64,000 nt of DNA, from contig NZ_MCGQ01000007.1 of the NCBI RefSeq assembly GCF_002242805.1, forward strand, positions 186,001 through 250,000, read 5' to 3'. A model generated the notes under the pieces. That model searched no databases. It saw only the letters and a list, made by a program, of their open reading frames with translations, and was not told the DNA's origin. This DNA comes from Streptomyces diastatochromogenes. Its GTDB lineage: Bacteria > Actinomycetota > Actinomycetes > Streptomycetales > Streptomycetaceae. Below, piece after piece: positions 25,287 through 35,400 of this stretch. A program made the translations under genes and the position numbers. Position 1 is the stretch's first letter. Every line of letters starts with the position of its first letter.

Positions 25287-26852
25287 TCATTCGTCCATGA
25301 AGACGATGCGTCGGGTCCGGCCGCCGTCCCCCGGCACCGGCGTCACCGCCGCCCGGCCCGCAGGTACCGCGCGTTCGCGGCCCCAGGCCCGGATCTCCTC
25401 GATCTGCTCGGGGTTGCTGACGCTGAGCGGGCGTACCTGGGCGAAGGTGTCCATGACGTACGAGTCCTTCAGCTGGGCGATGCCGCCGCGGCGCACCGCC
25501 TCCTCGGCCACGTCGTGCAGGGCGGCCTCTATGTCGGAGCCGGCGAAGCCCTCGGAGAGGTCGACCAGGCGGTCGAGCTGCTCGGGGGTGGGGTCGGCCT
25601 GGAGGTAGCGATGGTGGTAGATGCGGATGATCTCCTTGCGGTCCTGGGCGTCGGGCAGGTCCACGAAGAAGAGTTCGTCGAAGCGGCCCTTGCGCAGCAG
25701 TTCCGGGGGGAGGCTGCGGATGTCGTTGGCGGTGGCCACGACGAACGCGCGGGACTGGGACTCCTGGAGCCAGTACAGGAACTGGCCGATGATGCGCTGC
25801 GGGACGCCGGACATGTCGTCCCGTCCGGCCAGGCCCTTCTCGATCTCGTCGATCCACAGGACGCAGGGGGCCACACGGTCGGCCATCGCCAGGGCCTCGC
25901 GGAAGCGGCCCTCGGACTCGCCGAGGTACTTGCCGTGGATGCTGGCCATGTCGAGGCGGTAGAGGGGCAGCTGCCAGTCGTGGGCGATGGCCTTGGCGGA
26001 GAGCGACTTGCCGCAACCTGGGACGCCCACCAGGAGGACTCCGCGCGGCGGGCGCAGGGCGGTGTGGCGCAGGTCGCGGGAGATCATGTCGTGCTTGCGT
26101 TCCAGCCAGGTGCGCAGGCCGGTCAGGCCGCCGATGGCGTAGTCGCTCTGCTTGAGGTGGACCCGTTCCAGGCCGGTGAGGTCGCTGAAGATGCGGTCCT
26201 TGGCCTGGGCGAGGCCGAGGACGTCCTCGCGGCGGATGGCGCCCTTGGCGGCGATGGTCGCCATGAGGTTGACGCACTCGGCCTCGGTGACGCCGTTCAG
26301 GAACTCGGCCGCGCGCCGGGCGTCCTCCTCGGTCCACTCGATGGGGATGTGGCCGTGGTGGTCGCCGAGGAAGCCGCTGAGGATGCCGTACATCTCCTCG
26401 GAGTCGGGCAGGTCCAGGCGCAGGCTCATGCCGAGGCGCTGCAGGCCGCTCCAGATGGGGGTGTCCGTGATCAGGACGATGCTGCCCATGTTGCTGTCGG
26501 CCAGGCGGGCCAGTTCCGCGAAGTGGCGGGTGACCGGGGTGTCCGACTCGAGTTCGTCGGGGTCGACGAAGACGACCGTGGCGTTGGCGCGGCTGCCGAA
26601 CTGGGCGGCCGCGAAGTCCATCGCGCCGGCGAGTGAACGGTCGTCCTGCACGGACGCGTTGGTGCGCAGGTCGCGCAGGCCGGTGGCCCGGGTGTAGATC
26701 CAGAACGGCATGCTGCTGCGCCGGGACTGGGTGGCCGCCTCGCGCAACAGGCGCAGGGCGCGCTGCTGTTCGATGGTGCGCATCGCGATGACCGGGACGC
26801 GGGCGGAGATGTAGCTGTCGAGGTGGCTGAGGCTCTCGGCGTAGTTCGACAT
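25287..26852 (-). CDS. AAA+ ATPase (Ycf46-like)
   Basis: A 521-residue cytoplasmic AAA+ protein. The N-terminal half (about 1-240) is a non-catalytic alpha/beta domain with ARVPVIAMRTIEQQRALRLL and VVFVDPDELE. The AAA+ core follows (about 255-480): Walker A GVPGCGKS, Walker B VLWIDEIEKG, sensor 1 VVATAND, and an arginine-finger-like LLRKGRFDELF. The lid helices contain SEGFAGSDIEAAL. The whole matches the Ycf46/FtsH-like AAA group used in bacterial stress and conflict modules. It belongs to the minus-strand operon 30484-24683, opposite a caspase and CHAT protease, and is the only NTPase there, so it is the likely energy-using sensor or unfoldase of that module. Confidence 0.88.
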   Translation of the reverse strand: MSNYAESLSHLDSYISARVPVIAMRTIEQQRALRLLREAATQSRRSSMPFWIYTRATGLRDLRTNASVQDDRSLAGAMDFAAAQFGSRANATVVFVDPDELESDTPVTRHFAELARLADSNMGSIVLITDTPIWSGLQRLGMSLRLDLPDSEEMYGILSGFLGDHHGHIPIEWTEEDARRAAEFLNGVTEAECVNLMATIAAKGAIRREDVLGLAQAKDRIFSDLTGLERVHLKQSDYAIGGLTGLRTWLERKHDMISRDLRHTALRPPRGVLLVGVPGCGKSLSAKAIAHDWQLPLYRLDMASIHGKYLGESEGRFREALAMADRVAPCVLWIDEIEKGLAGRDDMSGVPQRIIGQFLYWLQESQSRAFVVATANDIRSLPPELLRKGRFDELFFVDLPDAQDRKEIIRIYHHRYLQADPTPEQLDRLVDLSEGFAGSDIEAALHDVAEEAVRRGGIAQLKDSYVMDTFAQVRPLSVSNPEQIEEIRAWGRERAVPAGRAAVTPVPGDGGRTRRIVFMDE

Positions 26853-26916
26853 GCGGGCCTTCTCGGACCTTCTTCGAGGCGGGACGGATCGGGACGGGTT
26901 GCGGGCGGACCGCGCC

Positions 26917-27468
26917 TCAGTCGGGCACGATGCGCCGTCGGGGCGGTGCCGCCGGGTCGTACGACCATGCGTCCCCGGCCGGTCGTACGGTCAGCGTGGC
27001 GGTCAGCGCGTTGTCCCGCAGGGTGCGGCGGCGGCGCTCGACCAGGCGGGGGTCGGTGCCGCGCCGGATCTCGGCGTCCAGGTTCCGCTCCAGCTGGGCC
27101 TGCACCTCGGTGATCTGGTTGTCGACCAGCTCGGTCAGCCGGGTGCGCAGGGACTCCGGGAGGCCGGGGTGGGCGGCCAGCCCGCGGATGCTGTGCAGAC
27201 CGGTGCGGGCCTGGGCGAGTTCACGGCCCCAGCTGAAGTCGTCCCGGGACTCGTTCAGGGCGCGGACCAGGTGTTCGGCCCAGGCGACCAGGCGGGTGTT
27301 CAGGGCGCTGGTGAGGTGCTCGGTCAGCCGGGCCCAGGTGTCGCCGTCGTACTGCTCCTCGGCGAGCGCGGGCAGCACGCCCGGGTCGGCGGGCTCCAGG
27401 GCCGCCCAGCGGCGCAGGAAGCCGACCCAGGCCTGGTAGGGGCCGCCGTCGCCCCACAGACCGCTCAT
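26917..27468 (-). CDS. Conserved protein of unknown function in ATPase/caspase locus
   Basis: About 183 residues with ATG at 27468 overlapping the previous stop (ATGA). Helical throughout, with YQAWVGFLRRWAALEPADPG at the start, long amphipathic helices (RLTEHLTSALNTRLVAWAEHLVRAL) and a basic C-terminus containing RRRRTLRDNALTATLTVRP. No transmembrane segment or signal peptide. I do not recognise the family. Tight coupling with both neighbours says it works with the AAA+ ATPase and the membrane protein. A longer in-frame reading upstream to 28233 is a chance extension through neighbouring genes. Confidence 0.6.
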   Translation of the reverse strand: MSGLWGDGGPYQAWVGFLRRWAALEPADPGVLPALAEEQYDGDTWARLTEHLTSALNTRLVAWAEHLVRALNESRDDFSWGRELAQARTGLHSIRGLAAHPGLPESLRTRLTELVDNQITEVQAQLERNLDAEIRRGTDPRLVERRRRTLRDNALTATLTVRPAGDAWSYDPAAPPRRRIVPD

Positions 27469-28046
27469 GCGGTGCTGCCCGGCCGGCGTACGAGGGTCTC
27501 GCCGGGCGGCAACGGCTCCCAGTCGGGCAGCCCCTCCACAACCCGCCGAAGCCTGCTGGTGACCCGCTCCTGCTGCGGCCGACGCTGCGCGGCCCACGGC
27601 GAGGACTGGGCACGACCGGAGTCGGCGGAGGCGGCCCAGGGGGAGGCGGGGCCGGTGCCGCTGGGCTGGGCGGTGTGGGGGGCGATGCCGCCGGCGGCGG
27701 ACTGCGGGGCGGCGGTCCAGGGAGCCGCCGGGGTGGCTCCTTGGGGTGCGGCGCCGCCTGCAGCGGACTGCGGGGCGGCAGCCCAAGGCGCCGCCGGGGT
27801 GGCCCCTTGCGCAGGCACCGCGGCTCCCTGGCCCGGCACCGTGGCCCCGGGCTGCCCGGTCGCGGCCCAGGACCGCTGGGCCGCGGTCGCCGACGGGCCT
27901 GCCGTGCTGCTCCCTGGCGGCGGCACCGTCCCCGCCTCGGGCGACGCGGGGCGCGCGGCGTTCGCCCACGGCGACTCGTCCGGCGCGCTGCCCTGCGCGG
28001 GCGGCGTCGGTCCGGGCTGGTGAGCGGGCGGCGGTGGCGTACTCAT
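27465..28046 (-). CDS. Pro/Ala/Gln-rich protein with 22-residue tandem repeat
   Basis: A 193-residue low-complexity protein rich in Ala, Pro, Gln and Gly. Two tandem 22-residue units beginning GATPAAPW occupy about 81-124 (bases 27675-27806, 2 x 66 bp). Only the last 45 residues look structured (QERVTSRLRRVVEGLPDWEPLPPGETLVRRPG). Start and stop overlap the neighbouring genes by ATGA at both ends, so it is a genuine coupled gene and not a shadow. It could be an intrinsically disordered scaffold linking the membrane coiled-coil protein to the soluble components. Confidence 0.6.
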   Translation of the reverse strand: MSTPPPPAHQPGPTPPAQGSAPDESPWANAARPASPEAGTVPPPGSSTAGPSATAAQRSWAATGQPGATVPGQGAAVPAQGATPAAPWAAAPQSAAGGAAPQGATPAAPWTAAPQSAAGGIAPHTAQPSGTGPASPWAASADSGRAQSSPWAAQRRPQQERVTSRLRRVVEGLPDWEPLPPGETLVRRPGSTA

Positions 28047-29953
28047 CGGGCGCTGTCCTCCTGGGACTCGGACGAGTTCTCCTGACCGGCCTTGGCCTCC
28101 GGCCCGGACTCCTTACGGGACGACGACGCGGACGCGGACTGCCAGGGGGCGGCCGGAGGTACGGCGTCTTCCTGGGCCGAGTCCTCGGGCGCGTTCTCCT
28201 TGCGTACCGTCCGCCCCTCGAACGGCGAAGCACCCCCGCCCGCCGTGGGCAGCGTGGCGATCAGTTCGCGGACCTTTGTCTCCGTCTGGTCGGCGGAGGT
28301 GAACTTCTCGTACCAGTCGGTGAGTTCGGCGGAGGCGCCGCGTAGCTGGTGCAGGGACTCCGTCTTGGCGCGGGTCAGGAGTTCGCGGGCCGCGTCCTGG
28401 GCGCGTTTCGCGGTCTGGGCCTGGTTGCGCAGGATCAGGCCCCAGACCAGGGCGACGATGGCCGCGGAGCCGATCGCGAAGAGGGGGAAGCTGCCGGCGA
28501 GGAAGAGGAGGATGGCCGCGACGACGCCGGCCAGCGGGGCCACCTTCTTCAGCCACGGGAAGGCGAGCGCGTCGACGAACGGGCCCGTGTAGCGGTCCCA
28601 GTGGTCGCTGAGGGACTTCTCCAGGGTGGCCAGGGGCTGGGTGAAGGAGCCGACCCAGGTGGGGAGTTGGAAGAGCTGCGAGCCCACGGAGTGCGAAGTG
28701 GCGAACTGGGCCTGGACGTCCTGCGGTACGGCGGCCCGGTAGTCGCGGGTGTGGGCGGCGTGCGCCTGGCGGAACCACTCGTGGCAGGCCGCGACGGAGA
28801 GCCGCTGGGTGGCCGGTGAGGTGCCGATGGCCTGCGGGTTGAGCGCGGCCGTGGTCTGCACGGTGAGGTAGTCGAGGGTCTCCTCGTACGAGGCCGCGTC
28901 CGCGTCGGCGGTCTTGCGGGCGGAGGTGAGGTCGCCGTCGTGGTCGACCACCGCCTGGTTGAAGGCGAGGTCGCGGCGGAGCGGCAGCTCCTCGTTGTCG
29001 TACTCGGAGACCAGCCGGTCGAGGATGTCGTCGACGGCGTCCTCGATGCGCTCGGACGGCTGGAACTCGCGTTCCATGATGGCCTTGTACTTGTCCAGCA
29101 CGGGCTGCTGGCCGCGCGCGGAGGAGAGCACGCCGTCGAGGGTGAGCCACTGCGGGGACAGGGCGGCCAGGCGCGGGAACTCGGCCGCCTGGGACGGACC
29201 GCGTAGGGACTCCAGCTCGTCGCGCCAGCGCCGGACCTGCTTGGCCTGTGCGTCGGCGCTGTCCATCAGCTGGTTGCGCCACTCGGCGAGGGTACGGTCC
29301 AGCAGCTCGCGGCCGACCAGTCCGAACGCGCCCTGGGCGATGGCCTCCAGGATGACCGCGAACTCGCGGCCGAGCGCGGCCGGGTCCTGGGCGAGGAGGT
29401 AGTGGCGCAGCCAGCGTACGGCGCCCTCCGCACGGCCCTGGCGGCGCAGGACGAGCGCGAAGAACAGGGAGGTGCGGTCGGGCGAGCGGCGGAACGCCTC
29501 GTCGACCGCGCGCTCGCACAGGGTGCGGTCGTCGGCGGACCAGGAGGCTAGGGCGACCAGGGCGGGGGCGAGCCAGTAGCGGGGGGTCTGGAGCATCAGC
29601 TGGTCGCCGACCATCCGGACGTTGTCCTCCGACACCAGGCCGATGTCGAAGGCCTGGAGCATGCCGACCGCGGTACGGCGGACCGTCTTGTGGTGGCCGA
29701 ACTCGTGGTCGATCTTGTCCTCGATGGCCCCGATGCGGGTCTCGGCGCGCTGCACGTTCGCGGTGGCCTGCGCCTGCTGGACGAAGGCGAGGAACTCGTC
29801 GCGCAGTTGCTGGAGTTCGGTGCGGGTCTGGTGCTGGTTGGCCTCGACGGTGGAGACCTGGCCGGAGACGGAGCCGACCTGTTCGCTGAGTCTGATGACG
29901 AGGTTGCTGACCTCCTGCACCTGGCGGCGCAGTGTGTAGTCGACCTCGGACAT
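28043..29953 (-). CDS. Coiled-coil membrane protein of ATPase/caspase locus
   Basis: A 636-residue protein. Residues about 1-75 form a coiled coil (YTLRRQVQEVSNLVIRLSEQ, then RTELQQLRDEFL). About 90-450 is a helical soluble region with MLQAFDIGLVSEDN and WLRHYLLAQDPAAL. Two closely spaced transmembrane helices lie at about 475-515 (GVVAAILLFLAGSFPLF and SAAIVALVWGLIL), followed by a helix and a Ser/Glu-rich disordered tail. No enzymatic motif is seen. ATG at 29953 with GGAG. In the operon it is the only membrane protein, so it is the natural candidate for a membrane-acting effector or anchor. Confidence 0.7.
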   Translation of the reverse strand: MSEVDYTLRRQVQEVSNLVIRLSEQVGSVSGQVSTVEANQHQTRTELQQLRDEFLAFVQQAQATANVQRAETRIGAIEDKIDHEFGHHKTVRRTAVGMLQAFDIGLVSEDNVRMVGDQLMLQTPRYWLAPALVALASWSADDRTLCERAVDEAFRRSPDRTSLFFALVLRRQGRAEGAVRWLRHYLLAQDPAALGREFAVILEAIAQGAFGLVGRELLDRTLAEWRNQLMDSADAQAKQVRRWRDELESLRGPSQAAEFPRLAALSPQWLTLDGVLSSARGQQPVLDKYKAIMEREFQPSERIEDAVDDILDRLVSEYDNEELPLRRDLAFNQAVVDHDGDLTSARKTADADAASYEETLDYLTVQTTAALNPQAIGTSPATQRLSVAACHEWFRQAHAAHTRDYRAAVPQDVQAQFATSHSVGSQLFQLPTWVGSFTQPLATLEKSLSDHWDRYTGPFVDALAFPWLKKVAPLAGVVAAILLFLAGSFPLFAIGSAAIVALVWGLILRNQAQTAKRAQDAARELLTRAKTESLHQLRGASAELTDWYEKFTSADQTETKVRELIATLPTAGGGASPFEGRTVRKENAPEDSAQEDAVPPAAPWQSASASSSRKESGPEAKAGQENSSESQEDSAR

Positions 29954-30001
29954 GCGGAACTCCGTTCGAGTGCTGCGGGGTGAGCGGGCAGGGGTCGGGG
30001 G

Positions 30002-30484
30002 TCAGGGGCGGACGACGGTGCCGTCGTCCAGGACGGGCAGGATCAGGCCGTCGTCGTAGACCTCGACGTAGGCGTAGCCGCCGGAGCGGGCGAGCATGCG
30101 GGCGGCCGAGAACGGCTCGGGCATCGGCTCGGCCGGGGCGAAGTGCCGCACGATGACGTGGAAGAGGTTGAGCTGGTGGTCGACGTACGGCGGGCCCAGA
30201 TAGCAGCGGGCGACGAAGCCGAGCGGCACCGAGCCGTACGCCGTCGTGTACTGCTCGCGGACCCACTCGGCCAGCGACCGGCAGGCCTGCTCGTCCAGTC
30301 CCGCGTCGAGCCGGCCCACGGCGTCGAGCAGCTTCCGGGAGCGCGCTGTGTACAGCTCACGGCGCAGGGCGGCGGGCGCCGGGTTCGCGGGCGCGGCGCC
30401 CCGCTGGGCGCCCAGGCCCGGCTGGATCCCCGGACCCTGCTGTGCCGACTGCACGATACGGCGCGGCCGTTCGGTGTTCCCCAT
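30002..30484 (-). CDS. Conserved protein of unknown function, head of ATPase operon
   Basis: About 160 residues from the ATG at 30484; GGGGGA lies just before it, while other in-frame starts at 30502 and 30646 lack a ribosome-binding site. After a Gln/Gly/Pro-rich stretch (about 15-40) comes a folded domain with SLAEWVREQYTTAYGSVPLGF, LGPPYVDHQLNLFHVIVRHF and GGYAYVEVYDDGLILPVL. No known domain recognised. Divergent from the caspase gene with 130 bases between the two, a spacing that suggests shared control. Confidence 0.6.
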   Translation of the reverse strand: MGNTERPRRIVQSAQQGPGIQPGLGAQRGAAPANPAPAALRRELYTARSRKLLDAVGRLDAGLDEQACRSLAEWVREQYTTAYGSVPLGFVARCYLGPPYVDHQLNLFHVIVRHFAPAEPMPEPFSAARMLARSGGYAYVEVYDDGLILPVLDDGTVVRP

Positions 30485-30614
30485 GTGTCCCCCGAGAGTC
30501 ATGGGTGGTGAGCGGTTGTGCGATGCACGGAAGGTGAAGGTTAGTGACGTCACGTCAAGAGTGCATCTCGGTACGGCTGATTGACACCGACAGGACACTG
30601 GCAGACTCTCCCCT
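30485..30614. promoter_or_regulatory. Divergent promoter region with GTGACGTCAC palindrome
   Basis: Between the divergent starts at 30484 and 30615 lies a perfect 10-bp palindrome, GTGACGTCAC (30544-30553). TTGACA at 30581-30586 looks like a -35 element; a -10 would fall near 30602-30608, which puts the transcript start close to the ATG at 30615. The caspase gene may therefore be leaderless; no ribosome-binding site is visible before it. The palindrome is a candidate operator for both arms. Confidence 0.45.
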
Positions 30615-32429
30615 ATGGGGACGATCAAGGCACTGCTGGTGGGCATCGACGACTATCCGGCGTCCGTGGCGAGTGCGCTCGGCGGCTGCGCGAACGACAT
30701 CGCGGAGGCGGGCCGGCTGCTGGCCGACCTGGCCGGTGAACAGGCGGACATCACCGTCCTGTTGAACGCCGACGCGACTGTCGCCGCCGTGACGGACGCG
30801 GTGCTGCGGCACCTGGGCTCGGCCGGTCCGGACGACACCGCGCTGCTGTGGTTCTCCGGGCACGGCACGCAGGAAGCCGCCACCGGTGACGATCTGCTGA
30901 TCGAGGCGACGGGCCTGAACCAGGCGCTGGTGTGCGTGGACGGTCCGCTGCTCGACAAGCGGCTCGGCGCGCTGCTGGACCGGGTCGCGGCGGGCGGTGC
31001 CCAGGTCACGGCGGTGCTGGACTGCTGTCACTCGGGGGGCGCGACGCGGGAGGCGGAGCTGACCCAGCGGTACGCGCCGCCCCGGCCGGAGTGGGACTTC
31101 GGCGCCCGGGCCCACGGCGGGCCGCCCCGGCACGTGCTGCTGGCGGCGAGCCGGCTGAACGAGCCGTCGTACGAGGGCTGGTTCGAGGGGCGCCGGCACG
31201 GGGCGTTCACGCATGCGCTGGTCGGCGCGGTGCGGGCGGCCGGTCCCGGCGCCACCTGCCGCGAGCTGCTGGCGGCGGCCGCGGCGCGGGTGCAGCGGGC
31301 GGGCAGCACCCAGCATCCGGTGCTCTTCCCGGACCTGCCGGGCGGTGCGGCGGACCGCCCGCTGCTCGGCGGCGCGCCCCGGCTACGCGGCCTCACCGCG
31401 AGCCCGCACCTGCTGCGGTACGGCGCCGACGGCTGGGAGGTGGACTGCGGTGCCGTGCACGGGCTCCGGGAGGGCGGCGCCGAGGCCCAGGGCACCACCT
31501 TCGCGGCGCTGGAGGAGGGGCCGGGCCGGGGGGTCGTACGCGCGGTGGAGGTGTCGGCCGCGCGGACGCTGGTCACGCCGGTGGACTGGGAGCCGGAGCC
31601 GGAGCGGGTGTATCCGGTCGCGCTGTCGGAGGTCGCCCTGCCGCCGGCCAGTGTGGCGGTGGACGGATCACCGGAGGACGTACGGCGGCTCGCGGCGGCA
31701 CTCGGGCCGCTGGTGCGGCTGGTGGACGGGGCCGAGGAGGCGCTGGGGCTGCACTTCCGGGTACGGGTGCGGGACGGGCGGGCGTCGGTGCTGCGGCGTG
31801 ACGGTACGGAGTTCACGGCGCCGCTTCCCTTCGCCGCACCGGCGGACGCGGAGCGGGTCGCGGACTGCCTGGCCCACCTCACCCGCTGGCACCAGCTGCG
31901 CGATCTCACCCCGCGGCCCTCCCTGCTGGACGGTCTGGTGGAGCTGGAGATCACCCCGTGGGGCTCGGCGGAGCCGCTGCGGCCGGACGCGTCCGGGGAG
32001 ATCGTCTGCGAGTACGGCGGCGGCCTGCGCCCGCCCTGGGTGTCGATCCGGCTGCACAACCGCTCCCCCGACCGCACCCTGTGGTGCGTCCTGCTCGACC
32101 TGACCGACGGCTACGCCTCCTCCTCGGAGCTGTATCGGGGGCACTTCATCGGTCCCGGCCGTACGGGCCACGCGCTGGACGGCGATCCCGTGCGGCTGTC
32201 GCTGCCCGCCTCCCAGGCCGTCGTGCCGGGGGCGGAGGCCCGTGACTGGCTCAAGCTGATCGTGGCGGACCGGGAGTTGAGCACGGTGCCGTTCCAGCTG
32301 CCCGCCTGGCACGCGGCGACCGGGCGTCGGATCCTCGGTCCCGTGCTGGGGGCGGCGGGCCGCTGGACGGCGGTGACCGTGCCGCTGCGCACGCTGGTGC
32401 CGGAGCCGGTCAGCGGCCCAGATGCGTGA
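30615..32429 (+). CDS. Caspase-fold (peptidase C14) protease
   Basis: A 604-residue metacaspase-like protein. Residues 1-240 are the caspase domain: IKALLVGIDDYP at the start, catalytic H83 in WFSGHGTQ and catalytic C138 in DCCHSG, both intact. A prodomain is missing, so activity may be controlled by partners. About 250-600 is a C-terminal region of unknown fold with beta-rich repeats (YPVALSEVALPPASVAVDG, LHNRSPDRTLWCVLLDL), which resembles the sensor or effector parts of bacterial caspase conflict proteins. It converges with the CHAT gene, the 3' ends overlapping by 20 bases. Arg/Lys or Asp specificity cannot be read from the sequence. Confidence 0.9.
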   Translation: MGTIKALLVGIDDYPASVASALGGCANDIAEAGRLLADLAGEQADITVLLNADATVAAVTDAVLRHLGSAGPDDTALLWFSGHGTQEAATGDDLLIEATGLNQALVCVDGPLLDKRLGALLDRVAAGGAQVTAVLDCCHSGGATREAELTQRYAPPRPEWDFGARAHGGPPRHVLLAASRLNEPSYEGWFEGRRHGAFTHALVGAVRAAGPGATCRELLAAAAARVQRAGSTQHPVLFPDLPGGAADRPLLGGAPRLRGLTASPHLLRYGADGWEVDCGAVHGLREGGAEAQGTTFAALEEGPGRGVVRAVEVSAARTLVTPVDWEPEPERVYPVALSEVALPPASVAVDGSPEDVRRLAAALGPLVRLVDGAEEALGLHFRVRVRDGRASVLRRDGTEFTAPLPFAAPADAERVADCLAHLTRWHQLRDLTPRPSLLDGLVELEITPWGSAEPLRPDASGEIVCEYGGGLRPPWVSIRLHNRSPDRTLWCVLLDLTDGYASSSELYRGHFIGPGRTGHALDGDPVRLSLPASQAVVPGAEARDWLKLIVADRELSTVPFQLPAWHAATGRRILGPVLGAAGRWTAVTVPLRTLVPEPVSGPDA

Positions 32430-35400
32430 AGCCGGCCCAGGCGCTCAGATCGTGCGGGTCGATCCGGCGGGCCCGCTCGGCGAGGAACTCCGGCAGCTCG
32501 GGCGGTAGTTCGCGGTCGGGGTTGAGCATCCACAGCTGGGCACGGCGCAGGGCCCGGGCCGGGGGTTCTCCGTGGGTGCGCAGGAAATGGTGGGTGAGGA
32601 ACATCAGCACCGAGGTCGCCTCGTCCGGGACCGGCCACAGCGAGCCGACGACCGAGCGGGCGCCGGCGGCGAGGAAGGCGGTGGCGAGGCTGTAGGCCTC
32701 GTTGTGGCCGCGGCCCGAGACATGGCTGCGGCAGGCGGCCAGCAGCACGAGACCCAGCCGGTCACCGCCCGCGCCGGCGATCTCCTCCGCAGCCAACTGC
32801 CCGTCGTGCAGGGCGAGATAGGCGCTGCGGCGGGCGTTCTCGGCGACGGACGCGTGGCAGGCGAGATGCAGCACCGCACCGTCGTACGGCGTCTCGCGCA
32901 GCCATCGCAGCACCTCGCCCGGGGTGCCGGGGCCGTCGGTGGGACCGGCCGTGCGGCGGCCCAGGAACCGGGCGTCGGGGTAGAAGGCCCGCTGCACGGC
33001 GTCGGCCTCCTCGCCCGCGTGGCGCAGGTCGCCGGTCGGGTTGCCGACGATCAGGGCGGCGCCGGTGTGCTCGGCGGCGGGGCGGGCGGCCACCTGGCAC
33101 AGCAGGCGGGCCGAGGCGGCGTAGGAGATCTCGGCGGCCTGGAGCGCGTACTGCCGGCCCCGCGGCCCGCCCGCCTCCCAGGCCGCGTGCCAGGGCACGA
33201 GCCCCAGCTTCCCCATCGGCACCAGCACCAGCCGGGGCAACCGCCCGGCCGGCATCTCGAAGGCCTCCAGCAGCGGCCGCATCGCCGCGTACCAGGCCCA
33301 GCCGCACAGCCGGTCCAGCTGGGCGCGGAGGGAGGACGGGGCGGTGGGGCGCCAGCCGGGGACGGGGCCGAGGTCGCGGGGGTGGGGGTGGGCGGGGGCG
33401 CCGGTGGCGTCGTGGGCGAGGCCGCCGCCCGGGCCGTACTCCGTCGGCGGGTCACCCGGGCCCCCGGACAGACCGGCGCCCGAGGCGTACTGCGCCTGCG
33501 CGGCGCCCGAATCCGGGCCCCCCGCACGCGACAGCCCCTCCCCCGGGCCGTACTCCTTCAGCGGCGCCGCGTCCTCCGTGAGCGTCGGCAGGGGTACGGC
33601 GTGCACCGTGGCCTTCGAGGTGACGACCAGGGCGGTACCCGGGGTGTCGTCCGTGGCCGGCACCAGGTAGACCAGGGCGTCCTTGGTGAGGGTGCGCAGG
33701 GCCTCGGCGATCTCGTCGGGGGTGGGCGGGTCGAGGAGTTGGGCCTGGTGGGTGCCGGTGAGGGCGGCCAGGACGCGGCGGCGCAGGGTGCTGGGCACGG
33801 TGAGGGGGGTCTGGGCGGCGGTGAGGGGGTCGCTGGGCCGCTCGGTCGCGCCGGCTCCGGCGGCCTGCCAGTCGGCCGCGAGGCCGGTGTGGCCGGTGGC
33901 GGTGAGGAGGTCGGGGACGGTCGCCGAGGTGAGGGTCGCGTGCAGGACCAGGCCCCGGCAGGCGTCCAGGGCCTGGAGGGCCTCCTCGGGGCGGTCGTCC
34001 TTCAGGCACCAGCCGGCCACCTCCAGCGCGGCCCCGGTGGCCTGCGCGGCGGCGACCGTCGCGTGGTCGGTGCCGGACTGCAGCAGGGCGGCCCAGGCGT
34101 GGCCGCGCAGGGACTTCAGGCCGAGGGAGCGGGCGCTCGCCCGGTCGCGGCGGTGCAGGTCGTCGCGGGTGCGGTGGGCGCGGGCGAGGGCGAGGCCGAT
34201 GTCGGCGTAGAGCCGGTGCTCTGGTCCGCCCGCCTCCGCGAAGGCGCCCTCCAGCAGGGCGATGCCCTTGGCCAGGCGCTCGCGGCGGCGCACCCGGTCG
34301 AACTCCATCTCGGACAGGACGCAGTGGGCGATGCCGAGGCCGTTGGCGTAGCGCAGGCGGCTGTCGCTGCCCGGCTCGCACAGCTCGTGGGCCTCCCGGA
34401 GCAGGCCGATGGCCGCCACGAGTCCCGGTCCGTCCTGCTGGGCGGCGGCCTGCGCGAAACGGGCCATGCCGGTGTCGCCGAGCACCCAGGCGCGATGGTC
34501 GCGTGGCAACCGGCTTGCCTGGCGCCGCAGTTCGGCCGGGCCGGGGCGGGCGGCGAGCGGCGGCAGCGGGGGTACGCCGAGGTGCTGAGCGAGGTTGTCG
34601 CGGCCGAGGCGGGCGTTCTCCAGGAGGATGAGGATCTCGATACGGGAGGGGTCCTCGTCGCTGAGCGCGGCGTGGCCCTCGGTGAGCGCGGCGATGTGCC
34701 GGTCGGCGGTGGCCAGGTCGCCGCTCCGCACGGCGGCGTGCGCGTCGAAGCCCGCCTGCTGGAGCTCCATCAGGCGGCGCACGTGCGCGGGCAGGGCGGG
34801 GTCGGAGCGCAGTCGGCGCCAGGTCGCGGCACCGGCCTCCATGTCGTCGCCGGCGCCGCCGGTCTGGCCGCGCTGGGTCTGGGCCACGAACCGGGCGAGG
34901 GCGAGGCCGTAGTCGGCCTCGTCGCCGAGGCCGCCGTCGGCCTCCGCCCGGTCGAAGTGGGCGAGCACCTCGTCGAACCCGGCGCCGGAACCGCTGATCA
35001 TCTCCTCTTGCAGCCGGGCGACGCCGGCGATGGCGTGCGCCGGCCCCCGCCAGGCCGGATCCCGTTCGGCCCGTTCCAGGACCGCCTGGGTCAGCTCCCG
35101 CCGGTGCTCGGCGGTGACGTGGGTGCCCTCGGGGTCGACGAGGGTGAGGTTGTTCAGTATCAGCGAGGCGAGCTGGGCCCGGCCGGGGCTGCCCGGTTCG
35201 AGGGCGCGCAGCCGGGCGAGGGCCTGTTCGAAGCCCTGGATACGACGGCGGGATCCGACGACGTCCCGTTCCATGCCCCGCAGGAACTCCTCCTCCCCGA
35301 AGTCGACGAAGGCCCGGCCCTCGCGGATGTCGTCGAGCATGCCGTCCCAGGTCTGCTTCAGCCGTTCGGCGTCGAGTCCCTCCGGGTATCCGTCGATCTC

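Noticed and set aside
27465..28046. Doubt that the Pro/Ala/Gln-rich frame is coding
   Set aside because: The doubt was dropped: ATGA overlaps at both ends and a structured C-terminus support a real gene.
26917..28233. 438-residue reading through the ATPase operon
   Set aside because: Overlaps two coupled genes; the ATGA overlap at 27465-27468 marks the real start.
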